Origin: Bubalus kerabau
Lineage: Eukaryota > Chordata > Mammalia > Artiodactyla > Bovidae
DNA length: 64,000 nucleotides
Direction of reading: 5' to 3'
Assembly (NCBI RefSeq): GCF_029407905.1
Contig: NC_073629.1
Span: 52,870,801-52,934,800 of the forward strand
Shown here: positions 56,801 to 62,800 of the stretch, in pieces
Layout of the letters: each line of letters starts with the position of its first letter
Position numbering within the stretch: position 1 is the stretch's first letter
Notes under the pieces: model-generated
Told to the model about the DNA's origin: nothing
Seen by the model: only the letters and a program-made list of their open reading frames with translations
The model's database searches: none
Program-made: the position numbers and the translations under genes

Positions 56801-59800
56801 ATAAGGGACAAAGTGACTCCTTATCCGTTACTGCAAAACAACAACCTGCAAGGCATTTCCTCCTATTCTTCCCACCCTATAAACCATGGATTCCTTCCCT
56901 AAGTAAATTCAGTTCTGTTCAGTTGCTCAGTCGTGTCCGACTCTTTGCGACCTCATGGACTGCAGCAGGCCAGGTTTCCCTGTCGTCACCAACTCCCAGA
57001 GCTTGCTCAAACTCATGTCTGAGTCGGTGATGCTATCCAACCATCTAATCCTCTGTTCTCCCCTTCTCCTGCCTTCAATCTTTCCCAGCATCAGGGTCTT
57101 TTCCAATGAGTCAGTTCTTCGCATCAGGTGGCCAAAGTATTGGAGTTTCAGCTTCAGCATCAGTCCTTCCAATGAATATTCATGACTGATTTTCTCTAGG
57201 ATGGACTGGTTGGATTTCCTTGCAGTCCAAGGGACTCTTAAGAGTCTTCTCCAACACAACAGTTCAAAAGAATCAATTCTTCGGCACTCAGCTTTCTTTA
57301 CAGTCCAGCTCTCATATCCATTACATGACTACTGGAAAAACCATAGCTTTGACTAGATGGACATTTGTTGGCAAAGTAATGTCTCTGCTTTTTAATATGC
57401 TGTCTAGGTTGGTCATAGATTTTCTTCCAAGGAGTAAGCATCTTTTAATTTCATGGCTGCAGTCACCATCTGCAGTGATTTTGGAGCCCAAGAAAATAAC
57501 GTCTCTCACTGTTTCCATTGTTTCCCCATCTATTTGCCATAAAGTGATGGGACCTGATGCCATAATGCCATGATCTTAGTTTTCCGAATGTTGAGTTTTA
57601 AGCCAGCTTTTCCGCTTTTCTCTTTCACTTTCATCATGTAAGTAATTAATTACTTGATAAAATTTCATCACTAAGTAAATTAAATGCATTATATGGGGGA
57701 GAAGTAAGGTAGCTGCTATAACCAGTAAAGCAGGGTGGTTGAGAGATCAGCCTCTGGAATTTGATTACCTGAATTAAAATCTGAAATGTGCTGCTTATTA
57801 TTGCACAGTCTTGAACATGTTACTTCACCTCTTTATGAATTAATTTCTTCATCTGTGAAGGTATAATAGGACTGCCGCATAGGCAGACAACCACGGATAA
57901 AGAGGCATTCAAAGAAAATTTGGAACATGCGAAAGAAAGCCCCAAATAAGTAAACAGAAAGTGGGTAAAAGAAAAACAGGATAATTCACAAATGTAATAT
58001 AAACAGATTAGTAATCTCAGACAAATTAAAGATTAAATTGCAACTATAAAACAATAGGATACCATGAAAAAAAATCAATTAGAGAAGAAGAGTAAGCATA
58101 GGGAAGCAAAAACTATGATTCCAAAAAAAAAAAAAAAAAAAATAGCCTAGTTGGAGGGCCAGAAGATAAAGTCAGTATAATCTGAATGAAAGCAAAACGA
58201 TAAGAGACAGGAAACATGGGACAGGAGGGCAATCTGCAGCCTGATACCCAACTAATAAGAGTTCCAGAAAGACAGAAAAAACAAATCAGAAGAAATAATT
58301 TGAGAAGATTTGCTAGACCTAAAGCGAGGCATAAGTCTGCATATCAAAAGGGTTTACTTAGGGCTTCCTAGATGGCACTACTGGTGAAGAACCCACCTGT
58401 CAATGCAGGAGACACAATAGACATGCTGGTTCCATCCCCAGATCAGGAAGACCCCCAGGAGGAGGGCATGGCAACCCACTCCAGTATTCTTGCCTGGAGA
58501 ATCCCATGGACAGAGGAGCCTGGTCCATAGCGTCACACAGAGTCGGACATAACTAAAGCAACTTAGCACAGTGCTAGTTAGGATGAATGAAAGAAGATCT
58601 ACAAAGAAGAGAACATTTCAGAACATCATGGATAGAGAGAAAATCATAAATGCTTCCAAGGAACAAAAATCGAAATAGTTTAGTGTTTTCATCAGCAGTA
58701 CTGGATGCTAGAAGACAGTGGACTTAAAAGTCCAGGGGAAAAAAATTATTTCCAACCCTGTGTTCTATACCTAGCCAAACTATTAATTAAGTGTGAAAGT
58801 AAAGACATCTTAATATATTCAATTTTTCAGAAAATTTAACTGTCATGCATCCTTTCTCAGGCAGTTGTTCAAGGATAAGCACAATCAAAACAGTTAAACA
58901 ATAAAGAAAAAGTCAAAAAATCCAACAATAGTAGATTCAATCCAGGAGCTTAATGAAAGGAAGTTCCAGGACGACAACTATAGTACAGGCCTAGATTGCA
59001 CTGGGAGGAAGTTGGAGGGCTCTAGACAAGAGATACTATTGAGGGGGAGTGAGCGGGCAAGGTGTTTTCATGTGGTTGTCCTTATCTTTGGAATATTGAA
59101 TGAACTAATAAGGAAACTTAAGGTAGACATTGCTAGACTAAAAGGAAGGCAGTAAAACTTCAGAGAAAATAAAATATTGCTCAAGGAAAAAAAAACACTA
59201 GCTTGATTCTGCTTGAAAAATACATTTACCTTCTGTATATCTCTTAAATTAGTCCATTCTCTTTGAATCTGCTAATACTACCACTCTGGACTATAATTTA
59301 CCATAATTTTCTTTTATCTACTCTGTCTGCTCTCAAATCTATTCTCTTACAGTAACCTCTTAACTAGTTTTCTTGCATCTACTCTGTCCTCTCTCAAATC
59401 CATTCTCCATACTATACTCCACAGATTGCTTTTTCAAAATGCAGATTCAGTTATGTTCCTTCTTTGATTAAAACTCTTCAGTGGCTCCCATAGCTCTTAG
59501 AATAAAAATACAAATCATTAACATTCTCAACAAGTTTCCATATTATCACATAAACAGTGAGTTCCTGAGTAGCAGTGGGGTGCCAGCTGCTATGTAAGTC
59601 TTGCTTCACCTCCAATAGGGTTGACTAGTAAGGACCCAAGAGACCCAAATATGTTTAGACAGTTTATTACTTACACAGATGGCAAAACAAGATCGGCATG
59701 ATATCAGCTGCATGTATCCATCATCTCATAGGATGACACTGAACTGGAGGGGCCAGATATCATCAAAGATGAGTTGCTTTGTTTTTGAGGAGTCAACTCT

Positions 59801-62800
59801 AGGCGATAGCTAAGCAGTTTTATAGCCTATAGCTGTGCCTGAAAGAGGCAAAGTGGGCAGTCATATGCCTGACTAGAACCAGAAGACAGATGAGAAACTG
59901 CCTCTTGGCAGCCTTATGCAAAATAGGGAGCCTCCTACAAGCCAAGGAGGCAGATGAGAAATGGCCTACAAACAGTTCCTCGCAAGACCACATATCTTGA
60001 CACATTCCAGGGAAGATCAGAGGGCATTCTGTAACCAGCAGAGCCTTGCCTAGGTGGTGACATGCAATCACCAGAGTGCCATGGTAAAGCCATTTCCCTA
60101 GGAACATAGACTGATCTTTCTACCAATGTAGTCTCATCTCATGCACTCTGTCTTATTTACTGAGCATCAGCCACAATGACCTTCTTTTAATTTGTATGCC
60201 ATGCTTTCCCTTGTCTTAGAGCTTTTTCATAGCTATCCCCTCTGCCTGAAACATTCTTTCTCCTACCCCTTGTAAATGCTGCTCTTTTTTCAGTCCTCAA
60301 TCCAATTATTACTTCCTTAGGGAAGCTTTCCAAAACATTCCTAACCAGACCATTCCCCTGTTATATAGCATTGTGCTCCTCTCCTTCATAGCAGTCAAAA
60401 TAATTCTATACTTACTTGTATAACCTTTAGTTAATGTAATAGTAGAGTTAATACATATACTAATATATTAGTTTATTACTTAATTTTAAAACGCAGTCAC
60501 ATACATAATTTCATTTTATCTTTTTACTTCGTGAGATAGCAAAACAGTTTATTTTTAATCCCTGTTTTCTACAGAGAACAGCCCATATTAGGACTCACGT
60601 TATCTTACTCTAGTTTAGGGTGCCCTATATTTCCTTACTGTGTTTTTCATGTAAATACATTAAGTATAAGGCAGCATACAGTTAGTGAGAGGGACAAAGA
60701 AATGCCATAAGGGCTCAAAGGAGAGAGAAATCACTTCCAATTTAGGTGATCAGAGTGTTTTCCTAATGATTAGATCTCCATGATAGAGGTGCTATTTGAG
60801 TCAGTCTTGAAAGTTGATAGGCTTCTGATAGACAAAGTCTCTAAGACAAGAGGTAATATCAGAGGTACAGTCATAGAAAGGCTTGGGACTGTTTTAATAC
60901 TAATGGCAAATAGATATATTTTGATGGTAAGGGTTAATGTGGGTCCTAAAAGGGATGATAAGAATTACATCGTAGAGGACCTTAAATATGGAATTAATTT
61001 TATTGGCAGCAGGAAGTAACTAACGTTTCTAAGTGAGCAGATGATCTGATCAGAGCTGAATTTTGGGAGGATTAACTAAGCAACAGCATATAAAATAAAT
61101 TGTAACATGGTAGGACTGGATTCAAGGAAACCAGAGATCATGAACTGGGACAAAACTTCTCAACCTGTGGCAAAACTTCTCAAGCTGTGACACACCTTGT
61201 AAAATATAATGTTAAAAACTTTCAGACAAGGGCCACTAGGAGCATACCTGTATTTGAGGTGATGATGATGATCAGTCGCTCAGTCATATCCCATCTTTTC
61301 AACCCCATGGACTGTAGCCCATCAGGCTCCTCTGTCCATGGTATTTTCCAGGCAAGAATACTAGAGGGGTTTGCCATTTCCTACTCCAGGAGATTTTCCT
61401 GACTCAGGGATTGAACCTGCATCTCTTGTGTCTCCTGCATTGGCAGGCAGATTCTTTACTCCTGTGCCACCTGGGAAGCCCATATTTGAAGAAAGTTAGG
61501 TAGTTTCTAACTGCTGCCTCAAAGGAGAGTATAGCATCTGCAGAACTGTGGGTCATCTCAGGGAATCAGAAGGAGCCTACTATAGGAGTTCAGCTTGTGA
61601 CAGGCAATTCTTAGAAGGACTTAGGGAAAGCAGAGGTCAATTCTAGATTGGGTGCTGTTGGCAAGTAGGGTATTGGATATTTTGGTATGTCTTGTCTTGG
61701 AGATGAACGGATTAAAGAAATGGTAGTCATTTGCGTTAGCCAGAAGAGGGAGATGTTTAGTTATTTTTGTGGTTCTTCAGTGTCCTTGTCTCTACTTTCA
61801 GAAATAATTATACAGTAGTCTCACATCTGTCTTCCATTATAATCATAGAGTGGCCTTATCTGAGTATTGTTTATATTTTACCAAAATTGTTTATGTTCAA
61901 TTAGGAACACTGTGGTTTAGCTATCAGCTTCCAGCTGCCAGTAATATTTTATTACTTATTCAGTACCCAATTCATTGATTTTCTCAGTCTCATGGCATCT
62001 AACTAGTTCCCTCATATGGTGAGCAGCCTTATTCATTTACCCCAGGGTGCTATATAGATATTATCTTTGTTTAGCTATGCCATGCTTTGAAAAAGGTTGA
62101 TTGAGTAACACACTGAAAATGAAGAGTAAAGGTCCAAGAAAGATTACAGAAGTATTCAAAACTCTTCACTATCTCCAGCATTTCTAATTCATTTAAAAAT
62201 CTGTGCTCCAGCGAAAATATACCAATTCTTTTCTCTAGTCTGTGGTTTGCTGCCTTTGGATATTATGCTCTGTACTTGGGACATCTTCCTGTGGTCCCCT
62301 TCTCATGTCCAGATCATGTCTGTCCTTCTAGGATCAGTTCAAATGTCTCTCCCTTCCTACATGTTGTTTGGACAGTTGGAATCAAGAAAAAGCCTACTTA
62401 AATATAATAAATGAAGAATAAATTATGTATTTAGGTGTATTAATTCTAGCTTACAGGGGTCAAGCTGGAAGTAATCTCTCCTTTCTGTGAATTCATATAG
62501 AAAATTATTTATATCCCTAAAGCACTTATTTCTAACATTTATTAAATATGCATGGTGTCCTATCTATTAGCTGCTGTCTGTGGTGCCAACAAAATGCCAT
62601 GAGGTTTGCTTCTTTCCAGATTTTTCAGGCTTAAGTATAAAGTAGAAAAAAAGTTTCAAAACTCCACCCACATTCTTACCTCATTCAGCAAGAGTTAACT
62701 GATATTCTGTGATATTTAATTCTGTTTATATTAGGAGGGATGGTATGGGGAGGGAGGTGGGAGGGGGGTTCAGGATGGGGAACACGTGTACACCCGTGGC

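Noticed and set aside
60780..61019. 80-codon open frame in the intron before exon 25
   Set aside because: No splice-site context, no recognisable protein, and the sequence looks like a diverged ancient repeat.
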